This document shows, piece after piece, positions 49,201 to 58,922 of a stretch of 64,000 bases of DNA. The position numbers were made by a program, and so were the translations under genes. The DNA comes from Siderastrea radians. Lineage: Eukaryota; Cnidaria; Anthozoa; Scleractinia; Rhizangiidae. Positions within the stretch are counted from its first letter, which is position 1; the number at the start of each line of letters is the position of its first letter. The stretch lies in assembly GCA_964017195.1 (NCBI GenBank), contig OZ024895.1:30629875-30693874 (forward strand), written 5' to 3'. The notes beneath the pieces are model-generated. The model saw nothing but the letters and a program-made list of their open reading frames with translations, was not told the origin of the DNA and did no database searches.

Positions 49201-50771
49201 AAAATTTATGACAGGTACAAAGATGTAAGCAAATGAAGGGCACACACCCAACACATTGTCAAAGAGAATGTTTGGCCGGACTAATGTTTTGTGGGTCCAT
49301 GCAAACGTGAAAGGTTATCACTAGTGTAATTTTACTGTTATTGTAGGAGAACATTTTAGTGTTGGCAAGAAGAGGGGTGAAAGAGGCAATGCATTGAGTG
49401 GGGACAAAGAAAGGGGACAGTTACAACATCCTCAGAAGAAAATTGGTTCACAAAATTCGGCCACTTACAAAATAACTGACTGGATAGTACACATACCACG
49501 AACACATAGACAAATCAATCAAATTATCATATCATGAGGATAGACTCTACTGAAAACGCTTTATGTTTTTCTATTATGCACACTGTGGCTGGTGATCCTT
49601 TTAACATTACCTGATCCATATAGCCGAAAAAAAGGGTGAGTTAAAAAAACTGACCCCCACTCTGCGGACTACCCACTGACTCCGACTTGGGAGACCCTAC
49701 TACTCCGTGGACTACCCTACGAAAAGAAAACTTAAGCAAGATGGTGGCTGTTTATGATCGCATAGGTAGCACAGGCCAGTAGGTTTGTTGCATCTGTTTC
49801 CCCCATAAAAGTAAATTTGGTTGATTATTTAGGGTAGTCCGTAGGGGTAGTCTGTGGAGTAGTCCGTAGGGTAGTCCGTGGAGTCAGACAGTGGGCAGTC
49901 ACCCTGACAAAATATTGAAGAGAACTTAACCTGCCCGTGCGATTAACCAGGATCATGTATGCCCAACTGCTCGAAAATTTTTGTAAGAGTTTGATTGTGT
50001 TTGATTATCGAACACAAAGAAAACTAATCACGCATTTGGGTTTGAATGCATTCGTTTGAGTTCGATTAATTGAATGTTCTATTTAATTTGGTCCGATTAT
50101 GTACCGGTCCAATCGAAGCCTCAACACCCTCCCCCCCCCCCCCTGGAGATACCCTGAGGATTTGACTGTGCATCGTGCACAGGGAGGGGGGGGGAATTTG
50201 AACGTTGCCTTGGCAGGGTGGGGAATTTGAACCAGATTTATCTCTTGTTCTAGCATAATACAACAGTGAGTTTTTTCGGTTTTTGCAGGGTTTGACGGAC
50301 TTACAAGATAGAAATTCACCTTTTTTAGTGAATAACTCTCTTAAAAGGGTTTTTAAAAGAAGTTTGAAGGTGTCATAACGGCATATCTCTCTCTAAAAAG
50401 CGTGAACGGTGTTCATTAAAGATGAGGCTAAATTTCAGAATACCCGGCCACTTATTTCCATCTCATTGAATAACAATAGTGCCTATTGTGTTATGCCTCG
50501 TTCTTTAAAGCATTCCGACAAATGTAAATGAAGTGGCCGGGTATTCTGAAATTGCTGGTACATTAGAATCGGGAAATTTGTAATGAGTGTCCCAGCGGTT
50601 AAAAACTGAACGAAACAACCGCTATTATCGAACAACACTAAATAGAGGGCTAATATTACCATTGATTCCACTTTCAAGAGCATCAACGCACTCACAACCT
50701 GCTAGTAACTTGTCAGAAATCAACTTCACTGCTTCGTAACTGAAAGACCAAGTTCCCACAACGACCGCCAT
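40235..50771 (-). CDS. AGA: Aspartylglucosaminidase-like Ntn hydrolase, complete, 10 exons
   Basis: Exons on the reverse strand: 50771-50660, 48336-48198, 47490-47334, 46883-46835, 46181-46143, 45555-45467, 43762-43747, 42689-42622, 41199-41092, 40375-40235. All have GT/AG borders and matching phases; together 918 bp, 305 residues, no stop. It starts [15 protein letters not shown], where the mature alpha subunit of human AGA starts. ELGSHDTIG holds the autocleavage site and N-terminal nucleophile Thr151; [19 protein letters not shown] holds substrate-binding Arg179 and Asp182; AAATGDGD holds Thr202-Gly203. These equal human Thr206, Arg234, Asp237, Thr257, Gly258 at a constant offset of 55. 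The enzyme frees asparagine from GlcNAc-Asn in glycoprotein breakdown. Odd points: no signal peptide, an alpha/beta linker about 30 residues shorter than human, and a 16-bp exon. A non-lysosomal AGA/asparaginase paralogue, or an unseen upstream signal exon, are both possible. Confidence 0.93.
41460..41725. mobile_element. Dispersed repeat, copy 1 (AGA-like intron 8 region)
   Basis: Shares with 63150-63375 the words TCTTGGATGACGTCA, TATGTACCTCAT, CACAGGCTTTCTACTAAAGG and TTCGAAATATTGTA and ends in GTCCGAGAGTTAA. Contains a C-run at 41651. No ORF. Confidence 0.7.
43197..43596. mobile_element. 400-bp element with GGGCACCCAACG inverted repeats
   Basis: GGGCACCCAACG at 43197 and CGTTGGGTGCCC ending at 43596. 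Internal AATTTTAG / AAAATTTTAGG repeats. A GAGAT microsatellite (43162-43185) lies just outside. In an AGA-like intron. Confidence 0.75.
44207..44361. mobile_element. 155-bp mariner/Tigger-like element
   Basis: CAGTCGAACCCCGATAAAAC at the left and CTTCGTTATAGGGGGTTACA CTG at the right are inverted repeats with internal ACTCCGGTATAACGA / ACTCCGATATAACGA. The CAGT-start, TATAACGA-type ends are those of pogo/Tigger MITEs. TA is present only on the right. Confidence 0.7.
44411..44904 (+). mobile_element. ~495-bp inverted-repeat element, copy 1
   Basis: TGCGCCGATCAATTCGAACG then TTCAACATCCCCC at the left is mirrored by GGGGGATGTTGAAGTTTCGA and ACTGATCGGCACA at the right. A reverse-oriented relative lies at 50090-50400, within the same transcription unit. 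Confidence 0.75.
44965..45328. mobile_element. 364-bp foldback element (ACGGTGCCTCC ends)
   Basis: ACGGTGCCTCC at 44965 and GGAGGCACCGT at 45328. Inner arms AGAATCCAAAAAGAAAATTG and GGTAACCACGCATTTTTC face GAAAAATGCGTGGTTACC and TTTTTCGATTCC. Non-coding; I have the impression this type is abundant in corals. Confidence 0.8.
45610..45715 (-). mobile_element. Penelope-associated terminal fragment, copy 1
   Basis: TTGACGAGGGGCTACTGCTT, GAAACGTCAGCTTTCAATCT, CTTTACGGTGGCCAATTTAC and CAACTCAGTTGG are the reverse-complement counterpart of 52395-52500. In coral genomes such blocks accompany Penelope-like elements. Confidence 0.5.
47719..47752. repeat. (TTTTG)n microsatellite
   Basis: About six TTTTG units in an AGA-like intron. 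Confidence 0.9.
48420..48950. repeat. Degenerate GGGAT(C)-rich repeat
   Basis: Dozens of GGGAT, GGGATCA and GGATGGGATC words on a purine-rich strand, with no exact period. Lies in AGA-like intron 1, directly upstream of exon 2 in the direction of transcription. Confidence 0.8.
49633..49905. mobile_element. 273-bp element with AGGGTGA inverted repeats
   Basis: AGGGTGAGTT at the left, GCAGTCACCCT at the right. Subterminal repeats: GGACTACCC, GTGGACTACCCTACG against GGGTAGTCCG, GTAGTCTGTGGAGTAGTCCG. AGA-like intron 1. Confidence 0.75.
50090..50400 (-). mobile_element. Inverted relative of the 44411-44904 element
   Basis: Reverse complement shares GAGAGATATGCCG, ACACCTTCAAACTTC, CAAGAGATAAATC, TTCAAATTCCCC and GGCAACGTTCAAATTCCCC with 44590-44880. 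Ends with a C-run at 50131. AGA-like intron 1. Confidence 0.75.
50432..50552. repeat. 121-bp foldback
   Basis: ATTTCAGAATACCCGGCCAC faces GTGGCCGGGTATTCTGAAAT. Lies about 110 bp inside intron 1 from AGA-like exon 1. Confidence 0.85.
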
Positions 50772-50834
50772 ATTGGCCGTCCAACTAAAGTGGACTGGGA
50801 ACGAATATTTTTCCCAGCTCCAAGCAAACTACGG

Positions 50835-52375
50835 GGTAAAGAGGGGGACATTGGGGTTTGCGGTATTGCGGTAATGGCCAATTATTCATGCGGTATTTCG
50901 GTACTTCTGATCTAAAATTGCGACATTGCGATATTCTCAAAAACCTGCGAGATTCGGTTTTTAGCGTTTTGCTGGGTATTTAAAATTATCTTCCCGTAAT
51001 TTTCGACCCTCTCGGATCTTTTTCCAGTTTCTTGTCGTTTCGGAAACAGCTGCGGAAACGTTTCGAAACAGCTCTAAGGTCCTCTGATCCGTCACGCGTG
51101 TTTATATTAGACGTGAAACGTAATTACAATTTGATCGCTTGGACAACCAATTAAAAGTCACGGCACTGACGTATATCACGCACCGACTTTTAATATTTAA
51201 TATCGATCGACCTTTGTTGACCCCACCAAGGGGTCCAAGATCATCCAAGACAGACCAGGCATTATTCAACATGGCTGTGGTAGCAACATCCGAGATCGCG
51301 ACGAGGGAAGTCGAAGTGGCTGTCATCGATTGTGTGGCTCTGTTTTACGAAGAGGGAAAAGGCGGCGAGAATTACCGAAAAAAAAACAAGATCAGGTGTC
51401 GGGTGAACAAAGACGAAAAACGGCTCGCCAAGTTTAGGGAGAGGATTAGGTAAGTTTAATTTAGATTGTTTCATTCAGTGCACATTACCAGGTACATCAA
51501 AACGGAACCTGACCTGATTTGACATTATTGTGGCAATAAACGGTCTTAGACGTATCTAATAGCTCATAAGGACAAAGTCAACAAGCAAACAATTACAGTG
51601 GCTGCGAGGTTTGTTTGTGGTAATGCGTGGCTTTATTTGCTTTTATGTCTTTCAAAGTCTTTTCCCGGGAATGACTCCATGCTCTCGCGAACGCGCGATG
51701 TGTTATGTATTAACTAATTTTAAAAGTATTAAGTCGTCGCGTTAACCCTGGCTCCCAGCCGTGGACACGTTATAATGTCAATGAACGCTCCAATTGCCAA
51801 TCTGTACACTTGGTTGGGGAAAGCCAGTACATATACCGATGGGTCGTTTGGCTGGAGTAAACCGGCTTGCCCAAGAACACAGCACAATATTCGACTAGTA
51901 CTCGAACAGGGCCATTCACTCCGGAGTCTAGAGCACTAATCGACTCCTAATCGTTAGGCCATAGCATCTAATACACCGCATCTCTCTAGAATGTAAATCC
52001 CTGATGAATGTTAAGCACTGACTTTGGAAGCAAAGAATTGCATTCCCTTCTATTGCAATCAGAAAAGTGAATCAATAAAGGTAAGTTTATCTTTGTTCGG
52101 CATACTGGTTACTGGACGGAAAGTACACGTTACTCATTTTCCTAAAACGAACCTAGCATGCCTTAATATTCGAAAAAACAATTAAGTTAATATTTGCCCG
52201 TAATTTTAAGATTATGCAAGGCAACAATTTCGTTATTTCATTGATTTTTTGACAAGGTTTTGGACGTCTTGCGGTATTGCGGTATTTGGCGAATGTTTTT
52301 GCGATAATGCGGTATTTGTCAATTTTTTTTGCGGTTTTGCGGTATTCAGAACCCCCCAATGTCCCCCTCGGTAAA
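50835..52375. mobile_element. 1.5-kb TIR element with GGTAAA duplication
   Basis: The element is 50841-52369. GAGGGGGACATTGGGG at the left is mirrored by CCCCAATGTCCCCCTC at the right; GGTAAA stands on both outer sides (50835-50840, 52370-52375). GCGGTATT-rich subterminal sequence is found behind both ends (50861-50950 and 52255-52350). A 6-bp duplication is unusual; 6-7 bp is known for Dada elements, so that is one option. It lies directly upstream of the AGA-like gene, 70 bp from its ATG. Confidence 0.8.
51271..51449 (+). CDS. Orphan first exon inside the GGTAAA element
   Basis: ATG at 51271 opens 59 codons (MAVVATSEIATREVEVAVID, then a Lys/Arg-rich block RKKNKIRCRVNKDEKRLAKF) ending at a consensus donor AG/GTAAGT at 51450. 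No matching downstream exon is seen before the element ends. It may be the first exon of the element's lost transposase, with the rest deleted. Family unknown. Confidence 0.4.
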
Positions 52376-52394
52376 GTTTGCAAAGAAACTGTAA

Positions 52395-52500
52395 GTTTTA
52401 GATTTATCAACTGAGTTGATAAGGTAGATTGGCCACCGTAAAGAGATTGAAAGCTGACGTTTCGAGCGTCAGCCCTTCGTCAGAGTAAATCAAGGACTTG
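52395..52500 (+). mobile_element. Penelope-associated terminal fragment, copy 2
   Basis: CAACTGAGTTGATAAGGTAG, ATTGGCCACCGTAAAGAGAT, TGAAAGCTGACGTTTCGAGC, GTCAGCCCTTCGTCAGAG. Opposite orientation to 45610-45715. On the reverse strand CTGACGA and CGAAAC words occur 13 nt apart, reminiscent of a hammerhead core, unproven. Confidence 0.5.
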
Positions 52501-52705
52501 TGGGTTGCGCTTCGTTCAGTATGGAGAGTGGTGGAGCTACGCTTTCGGTAGAAACATGGCAACGTGGAAAACAAGAATAAACCAGTTGAATGAAAAGCGT
52601 TCCGTTGATCCGTGGGGATTAACTGTGCCGATTTGAAAAATGAATTTTTTTTCTAGATTTTTACGGCTTTCCGTGTTACCTTGGTGTAGGGAAACGCCGC
52701 AGATC

Positions 52706-53349
52706 ACAGGCAGCCCAAGCTAAGGTGGAGAGCTGTGCATAAATTAGACTGTTTTTTCCACGCTATGCATAATAACGACATCGGCACGCTATGCATAATA
52801 ATGACATCGGCAACATTTAAGAGTTTGTATGGAAATGATACAAAACGTCTCAAATTGCCACAAATCAGAAAGAAGTCGAAATAAAAATGATTTGCCTCAT
52901 TTCATTGTTGTATTGGTCATTATTTGAGGTTTTTATTTTTCATGTTTGCTCAATCTTTAGAATTAAGTAAAGGCAGGAAACAGTTTCACACTGCACCTCA
53001 CTTAAGGTTCGATAAATTCCATCACAATAAACGAATCGCCCTAAAACTTCAAAGGTATATTCTTGGGTCTTGCGCATACCTCTATTCTTTCTCATGGGTT
53101 CCAGATCCTATTTTAAGCCATCAAAAACCCCTCCTAAATACGAAACTCGCCTTTCCTGGTATGCGTTTTCATTTGAAGTGCACACATCAATCATTGCGAG
53201 CCGCGTTTCGACGACAAAATGTCCCTCAGCTGGGGAGAGGCTGAGTGAGATTGTCCACAAGCAGAAGGCGACACTGCAGAGTCCAGAGAGGTCCGTTTGA
53301 CGGAAATAGAAAACTATTAGCACGCCCGTGAAATTTAGTCGCCTCACTT
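52706..53349 (+). repeat. Large inverted repeat, left arm
   Basis: About 645 bp from CAGGCAGCCCAAGCTAAGG to GTCGCCTCACTTGAC, matched in reverse complement by 53729-54421. Forward frames here and reverse frames in the other arm give the same protein-like text (for example LNTKLAFPGMRFHLKCTH). Confidence 0.9.
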
Positions 53350-53728
53350 GACGCCACGAGCACGTTTTAATGTCTTTGTGCGACAATATATTAGCATAGT
53401 GATTTGTTCTGTCACATTTACCTGTTTACCGCAAAAAAATGTTGTCGAAATTTAGAAGCAGAGACGAGGAGTAGTTTCTACTTAGAAAAAAATTGCACCG
53501 GTTTTCAAAGGAAGGGAAATTGTGGTGGGTATTTTCCACGGTCACAGCAATATATTTTTTTAGGGTAAGACAACCCTATATATCGGAATTAAATAATGAG
53601 GTTGATTTGCGGGCAGTGAGCAGGATCACTTGCGCCAAATACTTGGCATAAAATCATCGAATGGATTGATTAGAGTGCAACAAAGGACAGATCTTCGTTC
53701 CTCCCTAAAACAAAATTATAATTTCCAA
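53350..53728. other. Spacer of the large inverted repeat; no gene seen
   Basis: About 380 bp of AT-rich single-copy-looking sequence between the arms. Confidence 0.6.
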
Positions 53729-54421
53729 GTCAAGTGAGGCGAGTGAATTTCACGGCCTTTCTAATATTTCTCTATTTCCGTCAAACCGACCTCTCTGGAC
53801 TCCGCAGTGTCGTGTTTGTTTGTCGACAATCTCACTCAGCCTCTCCCCGGCTGAGGACAATTTTGTCGTCGAATCGCGGCTCGCAATGATTCATGTGTGC
53901 ACTTCAAATGAAAACGCATACCAGGAAAGGCGAGTTTCGTATTTAAGAGGGATTTTCGATGGCTTAAAGTAGGATCTGGAACCCATGAGAAAGAACAGCG
54001 GTATGCGCAAGACCCAAGAATACACCTTTGAAGTTTTAGGGCGATTCGTTTATTGTGATGAAATTTATCGAACCTCAAGTGAGGTGCAGTGTGAAACTGT
54101 TTCCTGCCTTTAATTAATTATAAACGTTCAGAAAAACATGAAAAATATAAACCTCAATTTCTCATCCAAAAAGCTTCAAACCAGCCTAGGAAGCCCTCAA
54201 ATAATGACCGATACAACAGGGAAATAAGGCAAATCATTTTTATTCCGACTTCTTTCTGATTTGTGGCAATTTGAGACGTTTTGAATTATTTCCATACAAA
54301 CTCTTATATGTTGCCGATGTCATTATTATGCATAGCGTGCCCATGTTATTGTTATGCATAGCGTGGAAAAAACAGTCTAATTTATGCGCAGCTCTCAACC
54401 TTAGCTTGGGCTGCCTGTGGA
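53729..54421 (-). repeat. Large inverted repeat, right arm
   Basis: Reverse complement of 52706-53349 with a few dozen differences and small indels (it is about 50 bp longer). Its outer end lies inside the Penelope-like frame. Confidence 0.9.
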
Positions 54422-54734
54422 ATGATCTGGGGTGATTGAAATGTCGGGCGACTCGGTTTGGGTGCGTCCTTGTCATTTCTTTTGACGTCTCGTAGGGTTC
54501 GCAGAAAAGGTCGCCTAGTCTCCTCCCTGTTTCACCAATGTATATTTTTTTGCATAAAGTGCGTGTTATGCGATAGATAGCATTTGTTATCGATTGCGAA
54601 ATATATTGCGCAATGTTGCGTAATTTCCCCCTATTTCTCCCGCTTCCCACCACCTTGGGAATTCGGCTTCCCTCCCCCTCAACCCCCACCTCCCGTACAC
54701 CTCCCCCCCCCCGTCCCACTCCACACCTTACCAA
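54240..54734 (-). pseudogene. Penelope-like element, GIY-YIG endonuclease end (fragment)
   Basis: Reverse frame of 164 codons. After a Gly-rich start, the part ITRTLCKKIYIGETGRRLGD followed by LFCEPYETSKEM and RVARHFNHP is the GIY-YIG endonuclease segment (YIG, then Arg in GETGRRLGD) that ends Penelope-like retroelements. The usual FNLPGH...LE+KFI tail is replaced by sequence from the inverted-repeat arm (LDCFFHAMHNNN, SLYGNNSKRLKLPQIRKK). The reverse transcriptase part is absent. Dead copy. Confidence 0.7.
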
Positions 54735-56680
54735 CCCTATAAGAGACTTCTGTCCCTTTGAATTTAGCTAAACTCCGGGTGGTGGTTTATCGAGTCCTCG
54801 ATTTTGCACTTTCACTCTCGCACTTTGGTCGATGTTTTGTCGCAAGCAATAAAGAGTTGAGTTAAGAAAGAGAGAGATTCTCCGAAAACAAGGTGAATTT
54901 TGAACTCCTGGCGTTTGTTTTCTTTGTTTTTGTTTTTTGCTTTTTGTTTTGTTTCGTTTTTAATTAAAGGGCATTTTTCTAATTTTGAGTACATTTAGGT
55001 GTGTTTTTAAATCTCATCATGGAAACCCGATTGCACTAAACTATAGAATTAAGCTCGTCAGTTGAAATGGATTCAAAATGGCCGCTTTTGCGGTTGCTTT
55101 AAACTATCATTACTGATGTAGACTGTATAATTCTTTTCTTCTTTGCCCTCTGAAATCAATTGAGTGACTTCCAGGAGAGCAATTCTAAACAGGAAGTTAA
55201 GGCACAACAAAAAAGAGTGTTCCATTCAGCGCGAAAATTGTTATCGCTTGCGTTCACTGCGTTTTATGAATTGCATTTGCATGTAATAGGCTGCCATTAT
55301 TAATTTACAACGATGAATGCACACTATTGCCAGACAATATCTAGTTGTCGTCCTTCGAGAAAAATGAATCATTTTCTGAAGACCTTTCTTTTTACAGTAA
55401 AATCTTTCATTTTGACAGTGAAACCAAACATTCTGCAAAATGTTGTAGTATACTCCGAATCGGTTGTATGGCCATTTTAGATGATCAGGTTTCTTAAACA
55501 TGGGCATGATGTGATATAACGTCGGTTGTCCCGTATGTCGTAAAAGAATTAAAAAATAACCCCTTTGGGATTAAATAACCTGGTGTAAACATTCGAGAGA
55601 CTTTGGTAGAATTCCGGTCACATAAGCATTCCAAATTCTTCCAAACTCCCTCTCCTCTTCGCATCAGGTTATGAACGCATGCACCCATTTTGTAGTTCTT
55701 TCTTCTTTTTTTTTTCAATTCACTTTCTAATATTGTCAGCTACTTGGACAATTTGATGGTAAACATAATTCAGTTTATTAAGTTTTGGAAGTTATGGGAC
55801 ACTCTGGCCGTAAATAGGCCGGTCCAAGTCCGCTATTTTTTTTCCCTCAATGGGGTTTCCAATCATTTTGCCTCCTTTTTCGGTGTAGAGTTCGCAGAAC
55901 GAAGCGCTAATACGATCACTCAGATTCAGAAGAACTTCAAGGGAGACTAGTGTTTGTATCTTGAGCAAAATATAGTGTTAGTAGCTTTTAGGGGTGGCAG
56001 AGGCTGGTAGGACAGAATATGTTGGCGTATATGACAATCTGTTCATGTTAACACCAGAGTCACGTATTTGATACTAGTGACCGAAATGGATTCGACCATA
56101 CAGCGATACGTAAAAGACGTTTAGACTGTACTGATATTGTGTTTCATATTTTTTGTTGCATGCAAGTCCTGCAAAGTAATTCCCTTCACACGTCTAAGTT
56201 TAAAGTGGGTGTTTTGATCCCACTGGTAAGCAAACCAGATTCCGAAAATTTAGCAGAAGTCACGATGCATCAAAAGTGATATCTCTGTGACATTTGTGGC
56301 CTGTAAGTACATGACTTGATTTCGGCCGGATTATGCAAAATTTTAGAATCATTCAACTTGGTTTATCATCAACTTGAAATAACGTCTTTCACTCCTTTGT
56401 GTCCAGAGTCGTCACCAGACAACATTTGGAGAAGTGGACAAAGAACCACTGGTGACGTCATCAATTTCTACGACAGCAGATGGTTTCTATAACCAACTAA
56501 CACGGGAGGATCAGAGCTATCCACACGTGTGTCCATTTTGGATATCGACTAAATGCTGACAGATCTACTGGCAAAAAAAAAAACATGTGCAACTATTGGT
56601 GCCATATTTGTGGTAAAATAGGCCATTACCCCCATAACTGATCAATGTCTCATTTCCAGGTTTTTTGAACGGTTAATGCC
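54735..56680. other. No gene seen
   Basis: AT-rich spacer. T/G-rich run TTTGTTTTTGTTTTTTGC at 54925. Short frames only, none with a domain. Confidence 0.5.
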
Positions 56681-56898
56681 CAGGCCTCAAAATTAATTTT
56701 TTTTTCCCAGGAGTAATTCTGCTCCTAGGTCCAAAATTTTAGGAGTAAATTTGGTCTAACAAGGAGCAGAAAATGTATTTATTATGAAAATGGGCCAAAA
56801 GTTGATCGAGCAAATTTGCTCCTAAGTTATTTTTTAGGAGCAAATGTTCTCGAACCAGTCGCACATTGCACATTTGCGACCGTAAATTTCGAGCCCTG
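56681..56898. mobile_element. 218-bp hAT-like MITE
   Basis: CAGGCCTCAAAATTAA at the left and TTTCGAGCCCTG at the right are inverted repeats of the CAGGGCTCGAAATT type. Internal AGGAGCAAATTTGCTCCTA-like palindromes. Flanks TTAATGCC and TTAAACCT may be an eroded 8-bp duplication. Confidence 0.65.
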
Positions 56899-57333
56899 TT
56901 AAACCTTTTTCAGCTGATAGAAAGGGAATAGCAAGTAGAAGACAGCGAGAAGAGAAAGAGAGAAAAAAAAAGGAAAGGAAGAGAGCAAGGAAAAAATCGG
57001 AATGGATCAGCCAATAGTTGCGGGGTAGTTCCTGACAACCTTGTCTCCACGGTATTCTATTTATTCAAAATGCTGGGTAGACCAGATCGTGAAAATATTG
57101 GATCACGGGATTTCAAAAACAATAATCGATAGACAATAGCCTTCAGCCATGTTGCATTACTTAGGATTTCAAATATATCTACATACACCTGTACTTGTAT
57201 TTTAAAGAGTCCTCTCCTCCCGACATTTTTAATAGCCAGAACACAAGTGAGATGAGGTTGGATTCTGTAAATCTCAGGGCATTCACGTTTCTTAGCTTTG
57301 AACGTAAAAATCGATAATTGGCGCGACATCGCT

Positions 57334-57412
57334 TAGCCTGCGAGAGCAGACGCCTTTGTTATAAACGCGCAAAAAAACAAAGCCGGGAAAAGGCGTCTGG
57401 TCTCGCAGGCTA
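57334..57412. repeat. 79-bp foldback
   Basis: TAGCCTGCGAGAGCAGACGCC faces AAGGCGTCTGGTCTCGCAGG with TA at the end. MITE remnant. Confidence 0.8.
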
Positions 57413-57982
57413 GATAACGCTGCAATCTCCAAGAAAAGTCGTAAGTTTAAGCACAGTTTTGCATCAAAGCGCACGTTCAAGCCTCGTAAACAAAGATCGA
57501 ATTTACTTTTTTCCTGAAAAATGGATAGTTATATATTGTAGTCTTTGTGGGAAACAAACGAAGAAGAAGCTCTTGATGTATGTAAAGTCCGGTGAGGATT
57601 GCCTTTTACAGGATCTCCTGCTTTGGACATTGCTCATTTTTAAAGGGCATTCTCCTCTTTGTATGTTTACCTTGGGGTTTAAGCGTTTGTACATTATCGT
57701 GAAACTGAACTCAACTGATATTCTAGTTTATTCACTCCACTTCGTGCTAATACGGCCTTTGAGAGAAAGAAATCTGTCCGTTATTTCAAAAGAAACTCCG
57801 GCAATCCAGGAGCTGGCAAACTTTCAAAAGCATCCTAAGAACAAAACTTCCCTATGGTCCCTTTTGATAACTAACTCTGGTACGTTTTGTGAAAAATGGC
57901 CGCAAATGTGCACCGAGTTTCAAAATATGTGCAAGACCTTTATACCAGTTTACACGCGCGATTTACAGATGCATTTACTAAT

Positions 57983-58922
57983 TGGTAATTAGTAAATGCG
58001 ATTTACTAATTGGATCATTGATTTCCTTTCGTGCCGCTCGCAGAGAATCAAACTCACCGAAGGCTGTGTGTCAGAGTGGAGCACAGTTCCTTCCGGCGTG
58101 CCTCAAGGGACCAAACTAGGTCCATGGTTGTTTTTAATCATGATTAACGATCTAGCAATCAGTAACGCTTCACTTTGGAAATACGTAGACGACACAACGG
58201 CATCTGAGGTAGTTAGGAAAGGACAAGTGAGTAATGCGCAAATTATAGCTGACGAGGTAGCTGAATGGTCCAACCGGAATAGAGTCAAGTTAAATATTGA
58301 CAAATGTAAAGAGCTACGTATTTCGTTTGCCTCAGTCAGTCGCGAGTTCCCTCCTGTAGTTATCGCAGGAGAGTGTATAAAGGCTGTTAGCGACGCTTAA
58401 CTCTTAGGGATAACCATTTCAAGTGACCTATCTTGGAACGCGCATATCACAGAAGTGATATAGAAGGCAGCCAAAAGGCTCTATTTTCTTATCCAGATCA
58501 AAAGAGCCCGAGTTTCTCAGAAAGATCTCTGTCTTTTCTACGTCACATCTGTGCGTTCCGTTATTGATTATGCCGCACCTGTCTTCCATTATTCTCTGCC
58601 GGCTTACTTAACGCACGAATTAGAGCGCGTTCAGAGGAGGGCGATGCAAATCATCTGCCCCGGCATTGAGTATCAGCATGCTCTAGCGCTAGTGAACCTT
58701 CCAACTGTAGCGAAGCATCACAATGATATTTGCAAGCACGCCTTTGAGAATATCTGTAATGACAGCGGCCACAACCTTAAGAAACTTCTGCCACCCTTAT
58801 ATGATTGTAAGTACAATTTAAGGCACGCGCGCACCTTTAACTTGCCGCGGTGTAAGACAAACAGATTTAGAAACAGTTTTATTATGGCGTCATGCTCTCT
58901 GGTGAATGCAAAAAGTGAATAA
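57983..58922 (+). pseudogene. 5'-truncated LINE reverse transcriptase (CR1/jockey-like)
   Basis: One frame reads from RFTNWIIDFLSCRSQRIKL to the stop at 58920 with in-frame stops at 58398 and 58458. Motifs: GVPQGTKLGPWLFLIMINDL, then the catalytic YVDD (KYVDDTTASE), then the thumb-like LLGITISSDLSWNAHI, KRLYFLIQIKRA, FYVTSVRSVIDYAAPVFHYS and ERVQRRAMQIICPG. These are the palm end and C-terminal region of a non-LTR retrotransposon ORF2 protein. The endonuclease and RT fingers are missing; truncation lies near 57983, next to a 29-bp palindrome. AT-rich sequence and AATAAAG follow (58940-59090). Confidence 0.85.

Noticed and set aside
57459..57992. 177-codon forward frame upstream of the reverse transcriptase
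   Set aside because: It is in the same frame as the RT, but has no LINE motif and its residue pattern looks random; not supported as ORF2 N-terminal sequence.
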